From Mesocentrotus franciscanus (Eukaryota > Echinodermata > Echinoidea > Camarodonta > Strongylocentrotidae): a DNA stretch of 64,000 bases. The number at the start of each line of letters is the position of its first letter. Position 1 is the first letter of the stretch. The notes below the pieces were generated by a model that was given only the letters and a program-made list of their open reading frames with translations, had not been told where the DNA came from and did no database searches. Positions 24,536 through 36,104 of the stretch are shown one piece after another. Position numbers and translations under genes: made by a program. Where the stretch lies: NCBI GenBank assembly GCA_037976565.1, contig CP137682.1, positions 3,656,827 through 3,720,826 on the forward strand. The letters are read 5' to 3'.

Positions 24536-25130
24536 TCGCTTAAAATCCTGGAAAGAACTGCTGGTGTGACAACGTTGAGCATCTTTTTCAGAATCTTTTA
24601 CACTTTTGAGTGGACAGAGTATGGAATGCTAAACGAATTAGGCAGTATTTTGGATACTCTTGATTGAGACGGGATTTTGCATCTTTTGATTTCTTCGATT
24701 GTAATGCAGCATAATTATTACATGTTAGAGGCCACAATGAAACATAATTTCTTCGAATCAAAGTGGCTATTCTTGCAGTGTTTACAGGGAATCAAATATC
24801 AATCTTGTGAGCCTTTAGGATTCACGTAAAACTGGACTAAACATCTGTTACTTATTGTTCATAGGAACTTAATGTAGTAATAATTATTATGTATAATGTC
24901 CAGCTTGATAAAATACAATGTATGTTTTTTTTAACCTTTAGGAACCACAATCATCACGATCATATCTCGTAAAGATTGTGCTGAATATTGATTAATTATT
25001 GATAACAAACTTGACAAATGTTCAAATAATATCCTTTAAAAAAGGGTGCATTGACCCTTAATTTCCCTTCTTCTTCATCTTGTTCTCCTTGTTCTTCTTG
25101 TTCTTCTCTCTATTCTTCTTTTCTATATAG

Positions 25131-25298
25131 TCCATGGTGGTTGGTCTGAATGGGCAGTATGGTCATCGTGCTCAGCATCATGTGACGGTCAACGACAACG
25201 AGTTCGTATGTGTGATAACCCGACACCTGAGCTCGGAGGTCGTTTCTGCGATGGTGATATCTTTACCACAGACATGTGCGGAAATTTGTCATGCCCAG
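25131..25298 (+). CDS. Thrombospondin type 1 repeat exon (TSP1 no. 2)
   Basis: This exon encodes a complete TSP1 repeat of 56 residues: GGWSEWAVWSSCSASCDG with the WxxWxxW ladder, then the arginine-rich strand RQRVRMC, and six cysteines ending MCGNLSCP. A very pyrimidine-rich tract (TTCTTCTTGTTCTTC..., about 25060-25125) precedes the TATAG acceptor at 25129-25130. The donor is CAG/GTAATC at 25298/25299. Both boundaries are phase 1, matching the other exons of this gene. The exon end ...SCP/G mirrors the end of TSP1 exon 1 (...PCP/G), consistent with tandem duplication of one exon module. Confidence 0.92.
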
Positions 25299-25390
25299 GT
25301 AATCTATTTAATAAAAGTTAAATGTACGGGGAGAAATGGACAAAGGTGATTAAACATCGGAAATTGCCTGGATATCTAGGTACTTTCTAG

Positions 25391-25545
25391 GAATGCTCCC
25401 CAGGGGGTGGAGAATGTGCATACATTGTGTGCGGGCAAGCCTGAACCCGATGACCGGGGTAATAATATATCTGTAAAGCGCTTAGTGACATCGTCGATGT
25501 ATTAAGCGCTATGTAAACGCGGAATATTAATAATATATTTATATT
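25391..25545 (+). mobile_element. SINE 3'-end fragment
   Basis: CCGGGGTAATAATAT, AAAGCGCTTAGTG and AAGCGCTATGTAAAC lie in the same order as in the SINE at 56245-56545, ending in AATATTAATAATAT. The tRNA-like head is absent, so this is a truncated copy. It lies in the 1.3-kb intron between TSP1 exons 2 and 3. Confidence 0.65.
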
Positions 25546-26241
25546 TTTTTTTTTGGCTGTTATAATTTTGACTTAGTTCAAAAAATCTTGAAAGCAAACA
25601 AAGCAACCAATACTTTTGCAATCCATGAAGCAAACTGAAACGTGACGCTCTGGCGCATTTATTTTGAAAAAATAAGCCCCCAAAAAAAGGGAAAAAAAGA
25701 AAATGAAAGTGTTTGATATCTAGTTTCATAGAGATTATGATTCATCCAGTAATTTATGATTTATTATCGATGTTATGAATCAAATCCTGGAAGTACGTAA
25801 TTCCCATCGTTTTCTATTGTTTATCTATTGATTTATTTATCCATCCTTCTATCTATCCATCTAAATGGTTGTCTATCTATTGATCTATCTATCTTTATTT
25901 CTATTTTTCTATCTACAGTTATCAACTAAATTATTCTTACCCTTACCAAGTTTTGTAATTTTTAAGTAGGCCTATTTGAAAAATTGATTTGTCCCGATTT
26001 ATGTTTCTTGTGAATGCGACATAATAAAGGTTACATCTGAAAGTATTCAACAAAGGCCCTAATTCAACCAGACCTCCGTTCAATCTTGAGTAACGGAAGA
26101 AAAAAAAATACCATCAAATTTACAAGGGGTATGAATAATTTAGTTGTTAATTGTATCGATCTATCCGAATGCATCTATTCAACTCTTTGTTTGTCCATCA
26201 GTTTTACTATTAATCCGTCTGATCTGGTAATACTTCTCTGC

Positions 26242-26601
26242 AAGGTATGTCTTCATCAGCTCGAGATTGCCAAATAGCCCGCCATTTCTCATTTGGGAAA
26301 TAAGTCAGAAGTTACAAATCGCGTCCTCATCAGCTCGAAACTCGAGCTCGAGAAATTAGCTCGAGATATTTGGTCAGCGTTCGCGCATAATGCGAGTCTT
26401 CGGGCTGGTGAAGACGCACCGGACAAATAGCGGGATATTTTGCAAACTAGCCCAAGATATCTTGAGATGATTATCTCGACCAAATATCCCGCTAATTGCA
26501 ACTGCGGGCTGATGAGGACGCAAATTAGCTGGATAATTTGCGATCGGGATAGTTAAAATAGCGGGTTATTTGGCAATCTCGAGCTGATGAAAACAGGCCT
26601 T
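26242..26601. mobile_element. Fold-back element abutting TSP1 exon 3
   Basis: The left TCATCAGCTCGAGATTGCCA and right TGGCAATCTCGAGCTGATGA are perfect inverted copies; the terminal bases AAGG..TGT / ACAGGCCTT also pair. The interior repeats CTCGAG, GATATTTGGTC/GACCAAATATC and AAATAGCGGGATATTTTGC, so most of the 360 bp can fold back. It ends 45 bp before the splice acceptor of TSP1 exon 3, leaving only the stretch with the pyrimidine tract and acceptor between them. Confidence 0.88.
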
Positions 26602-26646
26602 CTTCTTGTTTGTGTAAACCAATTCAATTGTTTCATGTTTATGCAG

Positions 26647-26859
26647 TACCCGGCGACTGGGGATCTTGGGACGAATGGAGTGAATGCTCTAAGGCATGTG
26701 ATGGGACCCAGAGCCGGTACCGTCGCTGCGAGCCCCGCCGGAGCTTGGACCGACCCGATGCCGTGGGGCTGTGCCGTACGGGAAATGATAAAGTGACTCG
26801 CACCTGTTTTCTGGAAGAAGACTGGGTGTATTGTAACCATGGATACACTAAGAAAGTTG
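26647..26859 (+). CDS. Thrombospondin type 1 repeat exon (TSP1 no. 3)
   Basis: This 71-residue exon encodes a TSP1 repeat: DWGSWDEWSECSKACDG with the WxxWxxW ladder, then SRYRRC, and six cysteines in order up to DWVYC. It continues with NHGYTKKV, making it longer than TSP1 exons 1 and 2 by about 15 residues at the C-terminal side. The acceptor is TTTATGCAG ending at 26646 and the donor is GTTG/GTAAGG at 26859/26860, again phase 1 at both ends. The lengthened loop between cysteines 3 and 4 (EPRRSLDRPDAVGLC) is unusual but keeps cysteine order. A fold-back transposon ends 45 bp upstream of it. Local GC is higher than in the surrounding intron, as expected for coding sequence. Confidence 0.9.
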
Positions 26860-27925
26860 GTAAGGAAGCGTGTCGATCAGTGTCTGCCATCCCCTTGTGG
26901 GGATACTATAGTATACCATCCCGTTGGCATTTCTGATTGTAAATGCTGAGTGGGTGTTTAGCTTGTCTAAATAATTTTCTTTCGAACTGGGTAATATTTG
27001 TGTTTCTTTTTGCTCTATTTGAGAGGCATTTAATTTTTGCCATACGACATTGAAAAACGATCGAAACTACTCAACCATAGGCAATAACTCCAATAGTTTT
27101 ATGCGTCTTGAAAATTTAATGTGCGAACATGACATCGAGGTATTACGTAATCCGAACATGATTTATATGGGATATACTATACGGTATTGAAATTACCCTT
27201 GAGCTATCCATTGCATTACCATTGGTTAATCCACTCATACTTCATTCTGTATGTTCAGAGGCTTGCGTAATATGCTTGAGGAAACCACTGAAGGTCGATC
27301 CCAAATGATTTCAAAACTCGACTGACTGCATCTTGAATTATATACACGGAAATCCACATGGCAACGTGTTTTTACAGCCATGCTTAAACTTTGTCCATCA
27401 ATCTTGACTTTGTTGGTCGAATTGGTCGAATTTGTCAAATTGTCCTTTGGCTTTTTTAAAAGTAATTTTGACTGATACGAAATGTTAATAGCTTCCAGAT
27501 AGAGAGAGACTCCTGCTTGACGTACCTCTCCGAGGGACCGCAGTATTCCCATTCGGGATGTTCCCGCGTCGGGGCCAGTGAACATGTCGTAATACAAATT
27601 ATTCACTCTATTCGCATGGGAGCGTTGGAGAAGTAAGACAGCTTGTCAGCTAATTTGGCAAATTGATAAGGGGACATTTCGGAAAATTGGCATCGTCGTC
27701 GAGAGATGGAGAAGGGAATAAGAAAGACATGTAGGATAAAGCAAAGTTTGGACATTGTGTCCTGTAACGTGCAGGATAGATCAACAAATACATGCACATT
27801 GGGGAAAAGCAGAAAAAAGCGATTGCAGAACTAGAATAGAGGGAAAAAGTGAAATACGAGAAGAAGTAATATAGATACAGAAAAGTAACAATTTGGAGAT
27901 AGGGTACAAGCGAAAGTGGAAACAG

Positions 27926-27956
<31 letters not shown>

Positions 27957-28057
27957 AGAGAAGGGATTATATACAGATCGAGACAAAGAAAAGCAAATAA
28001 TGTATTGCTTCTTCCCTCAAGGAAAGAAGATGAGCAAATAAAGACAAGAAGTGATAA

Positions 28058-28106
<49 letters not shown>

Positions 28107-28140
28107 TGGGGGGCAGAAATGAAGAGAGGAGGGAAAGAGA
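27926..28140. repeat. GA microsatellite pair
   Basis: Two (GA)n tracts at about 27926-27952 and 28059-28100, the second followed by GGTGGGGGTGGGGGG. Confidence 0.85.
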
Positions 28141-30187
28141 GGGGGTGGGCATCGGGGAATATGTAGACAGGAGAATTTCCTGTGCCCGTCGTGACAGGGA
28201 CTATCGAGCCACATGGTTGTAGAATTCACTATTGAAAAAAATAAGAGAACACACCCAAAAACAAACAAAAAACATGTTGATTGAGTGATATGCAAGAGTA
28301 AACAGAAGTAATGGGCATTGGTCAGAGAAAACAATATAATTGTGAAGTGGAGCAATGATTTTTACGAGAAACACTTACGTGAAAGATCACGCGCTTAGAG
28401 TACCTCACTACGATTTGGGGGTTAGACGTAATATGCAATTATACAACCTCTAGAATACTAGAGTTCCGAGTGGATTCATGACCCCAGGCACCGATTTTGA
28501 AAACGTAGCATGGAATGGCAACGCACTTATGTGGTTACTGATTTTAAAGCTCGAGTTCTGGAATGTTGATTGTTTCTTTATCTTCATGCTTTATTATGGA
28601 TAATACCTCGCTACGTCCCATTCAGATATGTGTGTTAGTTCAATGTTTGCGTTGCATTCATCACCCGATAGGGATTCGTATTTAAATGAATGGTGATGGA
28701 TACCGGGATTGCAATACAATAATAATTGCCAAGGACTATGCTGTCCTCTCCCCGGTGATGTATCAGGGGTATCCTGCCCGGGCCAGGGAAGGGGAGGGGA
28801 TTGGCGTATGTCTCCTCCAGTGCTGACAAGCATCTAATAAATAATTGTAAGAAAAGGATTATCACATTTTTTTGCGGGAGGGGTATTGCATTTGTAAGTC
28901 TAAAATCTGACAACAACATGAAGTAAATTAATACAAGAGATTTTCACATTTTTCTAATGCACAATATTTGTCTTATCTTTGACAAGGCAAGAAAGAACTA
29001 AAAAAAAAACAGAAAGAAAGAAAAATCAAAAACCAACATCAACAGCACTCCAACATTTAATATGTTGGGGTGGGCGAGGTGGCAGACGTGTATACATTTT
29101 GGGGGGCATTTTTGTTTTGTTTTATTGGTCAGATACATATGCCTGAGTATGTTTGTAGGGGGAGGGGGCAAGTTCTCCCTGTACCCCCTCCGGATTCACC
29201 CATGAATATATATGGAATTGATGGTGAGGGTTGATGGATGAGCTACTTAGTATCCCATACCACGTGATACAAGATTGTGGATTGCAACGTATTTCATTAT
29301 TTCATTTGATTTGAAGTATTTCTCTAGTGTCATACCACGTGCAAATTTATGTATGAACAGTGATGAAGGAAAAGCAAAGGGAATACACAGGTCAATACAC
29401 TCAAAACACTCAAAACAACATCGAACAGTACGAAAACGACCAACACTGAAACAAATCAGTCACTATATTTGTATTGCTCCCCAACATGCATGAGTAGTTT
29501 CCGGAAGCCTGAACGTTTATAGGTTGTTTATCTGCTGCAATTTGGTTAGGTTGTATCATCATAAAAAGACGCACTTGCAAGTATTGCCCGGGGGCTCAGG
29601 CCTCAATTTCTGACCGCACCATAATATTATATATGACATAACACTCCTGACATACATAAATTAAAGTAAAAGCTTAAAGTTCATGACCATACAAATGGCA
29701 TATCCAGCACAAGAAGCAACTCGCGCAATTGCCCTCATTCTGAAAAAAAAGAAAGAACCCCATATCAATCATATGATGCACAAGGCCGAATGCACTAGGC
29801 GCTACTTTTGGTATAGCGTAAGTACATTGTAACATGGTCGTACACACCGCCCCACCGACACAACGCCGGATCTCGCACCCCAACACGGCAATTCATGCAA
29901 AAATAAACCTAGTAAAAACTCGTTTGACCACACAAAAACATGCCAGGTACCTCAAATACGCATGATTCAAATGCCTCAGGCAACCGGAGATGATTTATGA
30001 AACGAGAAGGTTAAATTGGCACTGCAATACAAAAACAAAGTAGTGATCTTTTAAAACTAGATCTAGGAGTGCATCCGAAATACTTGACAGGTCACTGCCC
30101 TTCGTTGACCTCTTCAACCTCCCTTGTATTTGTTTTTCCTTTTTAACGTTACGTTTTATGTGTGAAATATACTTGAAACTTAAACTT

Positions 30188-30519
30188 TTGGGGTGGTATT
30201 CTCATAAGTTACGCCGGGACTAAGTCCAGACTAAACAAGAATTTTAGTTCACACTTCTATGGAATGCTAGGTTTCATCTTCCTCTTTCAATATTCATGAC
30301 AAAGATAATCTACCAAAGACTTTATTGAAATTCAATTCATACTCACATTATTTTTTTTCTTCTCATTTCATTGCAAATTTTTTTTTTTTTGACACTTTTC
30401 ATTGCAGGATTAAAATAATCTGTACAGGGTAAATGAGTTGGCAACAGGCACTCCATAAAAGTGTGGACTAAGTTAAGCCAGGCTTAACTTAGTACGCGCT
30501 ATCGGAATACCACCCCAAA
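30188..30519. mobile_element. MITE with GGGGTGGTATTC ends
   Basis: The left TTTTGGGGTGGTATTCTC and right GGAATACCACCCCAAAC are inverted copies at the ends of a 330-bp noncoding segment. A solo left end of the same type (AGGGTGGTATTCTCGAAAGC) occurs at about 31741, without a recognisable right partner. Confidence 0.8.
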
Positions 30520-30661
30520 CTTTAAAGTAAAAAGAGGCGTCAAATGCTTTCCCCCAAACCTTTTCAAAACAAGGGTGCATTCTTTGTTTAAAAAAACAAC
30601 AACCACCTAAACGAATAGGTGTTTGAGAAAACTATGTAGGGCCCATAATGTTGTCCATACT

Positions 30662-31196
30662 TTAAAGATACTATGTCCCTTTTGCAGTCAACATCAAATT
30701 CTGTAGAACTTTGCAGGAATTATGAATATGTCATGTATGTCCTATCTGTGAAATTTAAACGTTAGCAGTGTCCTAATATTCAAATTATGCAAGGAAACCC
30801 GTTTACTTGCTTGACTTCACTGTCAGACACTATTGAGTGACTGACTGGCTTATTTTCTTCTTTGGTAATAACATACATAAAATGAGCTGTAAAGGGTACA
30901 TGAGCATTTGTCTACATCAATAAACCACTTCTTGTAATGGCCAAAATAAAACTGATTGAATCTTTGCGCAACACAAAACGTACGACCATTCGGTACAATG
31001 GTCTGAAAATCAGACTATTACTTACTGTCTTGGTAGTTGATTCGACAAATAATAGTCGTTATTTTCCCACTTAAAGACATTTTCAAGCCCCCCCCCTTTT
31101 TAGGGAAGTTCTAAATTAGTATTATCTTTCAAATGCCGTTGGAATTTAACCGTTTAAACAACTTTTTGGCCTGCAAATGGGACATAGTACCTTTAA
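30662..31196. mobile_element. TTAA-type nonautonomous DNA transposon, family B copy 1
   Basis: A 535-bp segment bounded by TTAAAGATACTATGTCCC and, inverted, GGGACATAGTACCTTTAA. It is nearly identical over its length to 53031-53555. TTAA at both outer edges is consistent with TTAA target-site use. No coding capacity, so it would rely on a transposase supplied elsewhere. Confidence 0.88.
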
Positions 31197-31222
31197 GTTA
31201 GGTTGAGACATTAAAACAAAAA

Positions 31223-31227
<5 letters not shown>

Positions 31228-31283
<56 letters not shown>

Positions 31284-31290
31284 TTACTGA
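31228..31290. repeat. AT microsatellite and T run
   Basis: About 45 bases of alternating AT followed by a T run. Confidence 0.95.
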
Positions 31291-32878
31291 AGCCTACATT
31301 TTAGATATTACATAATTGCTTTATTTTTTGTCGTAGAAGGAGGACATCGTAATGGTAGGATTGCAATGAATGATTACATACAGAGTACCAGTCACGATCT
31401 AAACTGTGAATAATACATTCCTATCTACCATAGATAATAAGACTGGAATTGATCTGTGAATTGAGTGAGCAAAGTTTTCAAATGATTCACGATTGTAGGG
31501 TCTTTTTTATGCTTTCATTGTTTAAAAAGTACCTTTTTTATCACAAAAATGCATATAAGGGCGAAAACATTTTTTTGTAAAGGATTTGTTCCTATCTCAT
31601 GAAGATAGATATAGCGAATTTGAACTGCTCCCGTGAACCTGTGTCCGTAATAACCGAAATGACCTTGATAATCATGAATATTCATGGTTAAAGTCAATGT
31701 ACAGTGCTGAAGCTAAGTTAAACATGCATTCAAAAATTATAGGGTGGTATTCTCGAAAGCAGACTAACTTTAGTCCATGGTTTAATTCTCCGACGAAGTA
31801 TGGAATGCCAAGTGACCATATTAATAATTTGATATGTTCCTAAATTACCATGACAACATAATTATTTCATAGTTATATTGTTGTAATTAACTGTGTTATT
31901 ACAAAATATTTCTTCAATGAATACATTTTATTTTAATTTAGTGACAGATTAAATTATTCAAAAACATATTCATAATCTTTTAGGCACGATCTTGTTTCTG
32001 AATATTTCAGTATGTTACTATCTACCGAAGATAACGATAACAAATATCACCCCTTTCCGTTCAACTGTATATCGTCAGCGATTGAAATGAATTGGGTATT
32101 CATGGCTGTAGTGAAAATTAAATTATATCTTTAAATCCGACGTGAAAAGTATTACAGCACGACTTTGATATTGTAAATATGACCTTATGTTACAGTCTAT
32201 TTTAGATATTAACGAATTTGAGAGACTTTGATAGCTGTAGTGCCAATGTTGATTCAAAATATTCTTACTACTTATAGTCATAGCGATTTAAAGTATAGTA
32301 TATTTGCTTAGAACATGTTTGCTTGACAAAAGTTGGTCGTGATTTTGATTTGGAACATTATAATACTTTACTATCTACTGCAGATGACGATAACAATAAC
32401 GATAACCAATGATCCCGTCACGCAGACCTGTACTCGGGTATTCATGGTAGTATCGATATTAAAAGTACGATTTTGGAAGACATTGAAAATGACTACATCT
32501 AAAATGGTTCCGTAATTGGGTAGGGTGTAGGAATGAACAGTCCTTCGCTTCTGTTGAACGTTGTTACTTGATTTAATGTTAAATTTAGAGAAGACCAAAC
32601 AAAGGGGCCAGGTGCCTCCATTTCCTCTCTCGCCAAGCAAACCGGAGCTTCCTTTATAACTTTATTTTAAACACAGAAGAAAAAAAGTACACCAATATGT
32701 CTTGTAAACCCCCACTCTCTCTCCGACCTAGTTCGATAACTGTCATGTTTTGTTTGTGTGTGCCTGTCACAGATTTTTAAAGACATACTTGTGCTTCTGG
32801 TATATTTGAGAACCTCTTGTCCATTAGAGCATATCTGGATCCACCATCGACTAAAACTCACTCTCTATCTTATTTCAG

Positions 32879-33114
32879 TTACAAGTCCCGAGTGGAGCGA
32901 ATGGAGCATGTGGAATGAGTGGAACCACTGGTCCTACTGCTCGCTGACCTGCGGGGAGGGTCGGCGGTACAGGAGGCGAACATGCAAGACCAAGTCCAGT
33001 GGCCATAAGGCTAATATACAGCGGTGTGCGGGAGACCATAGGGAGACTCAACCGTGTTATGAGCGAGCTTGCACGGGACTTCATCCGGTCAGGAGATTCA
33101 GAGGACGACGATGA
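32879..33114 (+). CDS. Terminal TSP1 exon with stop codon (TSP1 no. 4)
   Basis: The last recognised exon of the gene encodes a TSP1 repeat. Its tryptophan ladder is extended: WSEWSMWNEWNHWSYC gives five tryptophans at exact three-residue spacing instead of the usual three. After the ladder come SLTCGEGRRYRRRTC and four more cysteines, with ACTGLH at the end. The frame then runs on as PVRRFRGRR to a TGA at 33112-33114, a short strongly basic C-terminus. The acceptor (TTATTTCAG, ending 32878) is phase 1 like the others. No convincing donor was seen after the last cysteine; GGTCAGG at about 33087 is weak, so a terminal exon is the better reading. A poly(A) signal close downstream was not identified. 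Confidence 0.85.
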
Positions 33115-33278
33115 AAGCACCGTGGAACATTTAGATTGTTGCGATGACGCAACATATTTGCTTTGGACTAGCGCAGCATTCTGATAGACTTCATCATGCG
33201 TCAAATTGGCCTTTAATTTACTTTGATATGATCAGAAGATACAGATTACGACGGTGAAAACACACCGAGACAACTTTG

Positions 33279-33489
33279 GCCGTGGTGCACGAGGCGTCAT
33301 TTACTGACGGAAGGCTGCGTCAGTAACTGTTGCGATCTTTGACGCGTCATGTTAGAGTGACGTCTTACTGAAAGTAAATACTAAATGACAAATACCAACG
33401 TTGTGCTGGCGCATCCGCTAATGACCTACACAGGCTTGATTAGCGCAGGTAATGACGCATTCAATATTGGACGCCTCGTGTGCAACGGG
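33279..33489. mobile_element. MITE with GTGCACGAGGCGTC ends
   Basis: The left CCGTGGTGCACGAGGCGTC and right GACGCCTCGTGTGCAACGG are inverted copies. The interior is full of TGACG/CGTCA pairs (GCGTCAG, GACGCGTCA, GTGACGTC, AATGACGCA). No coding capacity. It lies 165 bp after the stop codon of the TSP1 gene and may be within its 3' untranslated region. Confidence 0.82.
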
Positions 33490-35603
33490 TGTATTGACTG
33501 GTCCGATGATGTAAACCTGTGCAAAGGACTTTGTTTGCTTGAAATATTTTGTAGCAAAGCTTGATATGAAAAGTAAAGGTTTAAAAATAGGCACATTTAC
33601 ACCACAGTCCGAACAGCGCTATTTTACTGATATTTGGGTACTAAGAAATTCTCATCTGAATAAGTTAGTAAAATAGTGACGTCTGAATCGTAGCGTAAAT
33701 CGGCCTTCGGTTTTGTGTAGGAGAAAGTTTTTTTGACCGTTACAGGTTAAAGTTTTTATGTGGTTTTAAGTTTTTTGACGCAAGAATGTATCTTCTCCGT
33801 TTTTCAGTAAAAATCTTATCTTAGCACATTTAAAAGTAATATAAATATATTTGCTTTTAGATTGATATCTGAAATTAATGATTTGAAAGGAACCAAGCAG
33901 TAATATTCATGATTATATAATATAATTCACACATTGAAAAAAAAGAAGAAAAAAATCTGATAACTTGTAAATGATGATGAGTGCTGACGAATGGCGCTCC
34001 ATAAAGTTAGTCAAGTCAAAATCTTGGCCTAAAGTTCGTCCACTTCAAACCCAACTATGCTCCTTCAATAATAGTACTCTATGAAAGGCACGATCATATT
34101 TTTAAGCATATCGCCGCGACTAAACGTGATGTAAACGAACATACAAAAAAAAAGTTGAAGCTTATTGCTTCCGACAATACCCCTGTGACTTAAACTCATG
34201 TACATTGATCCTAAACCATTTATTATCGTATTACTTATGCATGCAATCAACCTAATGTTCTTGATTTCCCATGACGACAAAGTCTCCTATGAATTCATCG
34301 AATTCGAGAAGAAAAACAATAGGGAAAAGGGAATGTTATCTGTGATTCTACACGAATAATTCCCAACCACCTTAAAATAAATTGGTCACCTCCTTCGTAT
34401 TTTCTCATAAAGAGGGAGTTTTCAACAGCGAAAGTCATGTCAAATGCCCATTTGTCATCATTAAATGAATTTTTAACAATATTTTTTGGGGTGAAACAAA
34501 AATTATTGTTCATTTACTTTATAATGCATTCACGTTAATATCAAGATTATATTTTTAATACAACTTTGAAGCAAGTAATTATACATGTTACCTTTTAAAC
34601 ACGTTGTTTATACGTGATGCTTCATAACAACACCAGTTAGAAGGTGATTTATTCAAAGTTATAAGATTTAAAAACAATAATGTGGTATAAATAAATCTCC
34701 TCCCATAAACCCTCTTTAGTAGAATGCGATCCTAAGAGCACTTTGTAGATTATCACCACGAATGTTCACATCTTAATTCAGTTTTGGGTGGTACTTTGAA
34801 CTTTGAACGTCCTTTTAACATGGTTTCGCTTTTATTTGGCGATGGGGGTAATGATTATGATTTCCGGATGTAAGGCGGTAAACAAACAACAATTTGTTTT
34901 TGTCTAACTTTGTGCTTGGGCAAATAACTCTCCACCAAAGTATGTCGAAAAACATGTTAAGAATTAGATGAGCTCTTTATTAATCTCAAAACAGGAATTC
35001 AGTATCCATTTTCAACTAAAAACTTGTTCAGATCACGTTAAAAACAAATCATGTTGTGGAATAAACTGTACCAAGAAAAGCGTTTAAAATCACGTCAGCT
35101 CCCATGATCCCATCTATTTCATGTTGTTATGATATGCGCAGGGAATTTATATTACTGCTCCCGAAGATATGTCCGGAAATAGAGTATGTGCGAATCAACT
35201 CTACGGGGATTACAGTTATGTTCTATTGCTCCGCTCTGATCGGATTAAATGTTGTGTTATTATTATTTATTTATTGCACATTAACAATAGCACGTCCCAT
35301 GATGTACAGGTAATAGCTTTGCAAGAAGCGTCATAAATTAGATGGCGAAAATATTACTCTTACTTTTTGAAGATTGAATAAATATCACATTGCAATTTCG
35401 ATGTGTGTTTCCAATTGCTCTGTACATGTCGTCTGACAGATTTTATTCTTCAAATAAAATTATTGAGTAACAAGGTTCAGCTGTTTATATCAAGACTTTT
35501 TTCACCATTAATCAGCTTCCTTTCCGTCTTTTTTTGTTTGTATTTTAAATTTTTGGGTCACTGAATTCTCTTCTACTTTCGTTTTCCTCCCTTTTATTTT
35601 CTT

Positions 35604-35674
35604 TTCTTTTCTGTCTGTCTCTCTTTGTCTCTCTGTCTTCATGTCTCTGCCTGCCTGCCTCTGTCTCTTTCTCC

Positions 35675-35720
<46 letters not shown>
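35604..35720. repeat. CT-rich microsatellite
   Basis: CTGT/CTCT units ending in a perfect (CT)n. Confidence 0.85.
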
Positions 35721-35722
<2 letters not shown>

Positions 35723-36104
35723 TGCATCCAGGGAGCCGGGGGGGGGGGATGATCGACGCCCAACCTGGCCTTAGGGAGGACTGTCAGGATTCCCAAAACC
35801 ATATTCTTTCGAAAAATTAGGGGATTGCACCAATTAAAAGCTTTTGAGGGTATGAGACCGCTATCACTCTGGCCACAGATATTAGCATTTCTCTGATCGA
35901 AAAGCTTTTAACTTATTAATTCTAATATTAATTTGCTTAATGGGGAAGTCAATCGACATTTATTATTGTTGTTCGTACATCACTTTAATGATACTTCAGC
36001 AATAAAGAAACAGAGACATTATGACAAAGTCATAAAAAGAAACATAGTAAGAAAAGCACAGGACTTGACCTGATTATAGTCCATGCAGGGCAGGTAACAT
36101 AAAA

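Larger units (their letters stand above)
3825..25130 (+). other. Very long intron with dense repeats
   Basis: This stretch of about 21.3 kb lies between TSP1 exons 1 and 2. It carries fold-back elements, SINE and LINE relics, a GAA tract, a 200-bp minisatellite, a large palindrome and GA/CT tracts, listed separately. I looked for further WxxWxxW-plus-six-cysteine exons and found none. A diverged or very short exon could still be present. The stretches not listed separately are AT-rich sequence without recognisable content. Confidence 0.65.
26860..32878 (+). other. Intron before terminal TSP1 exon
   Basis: About 6.0 kb with a GTAAGG donor and a CTTATTTCAG acceptor. It contains GA-rich tracts (27926-28140), two inverted-repeat elements (30188-30519 and 30662-31196), a long AT microsatellite (about 31228) and otherwise AT-rich sequence. 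No further exon was recognised. Confidence 0.7.
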
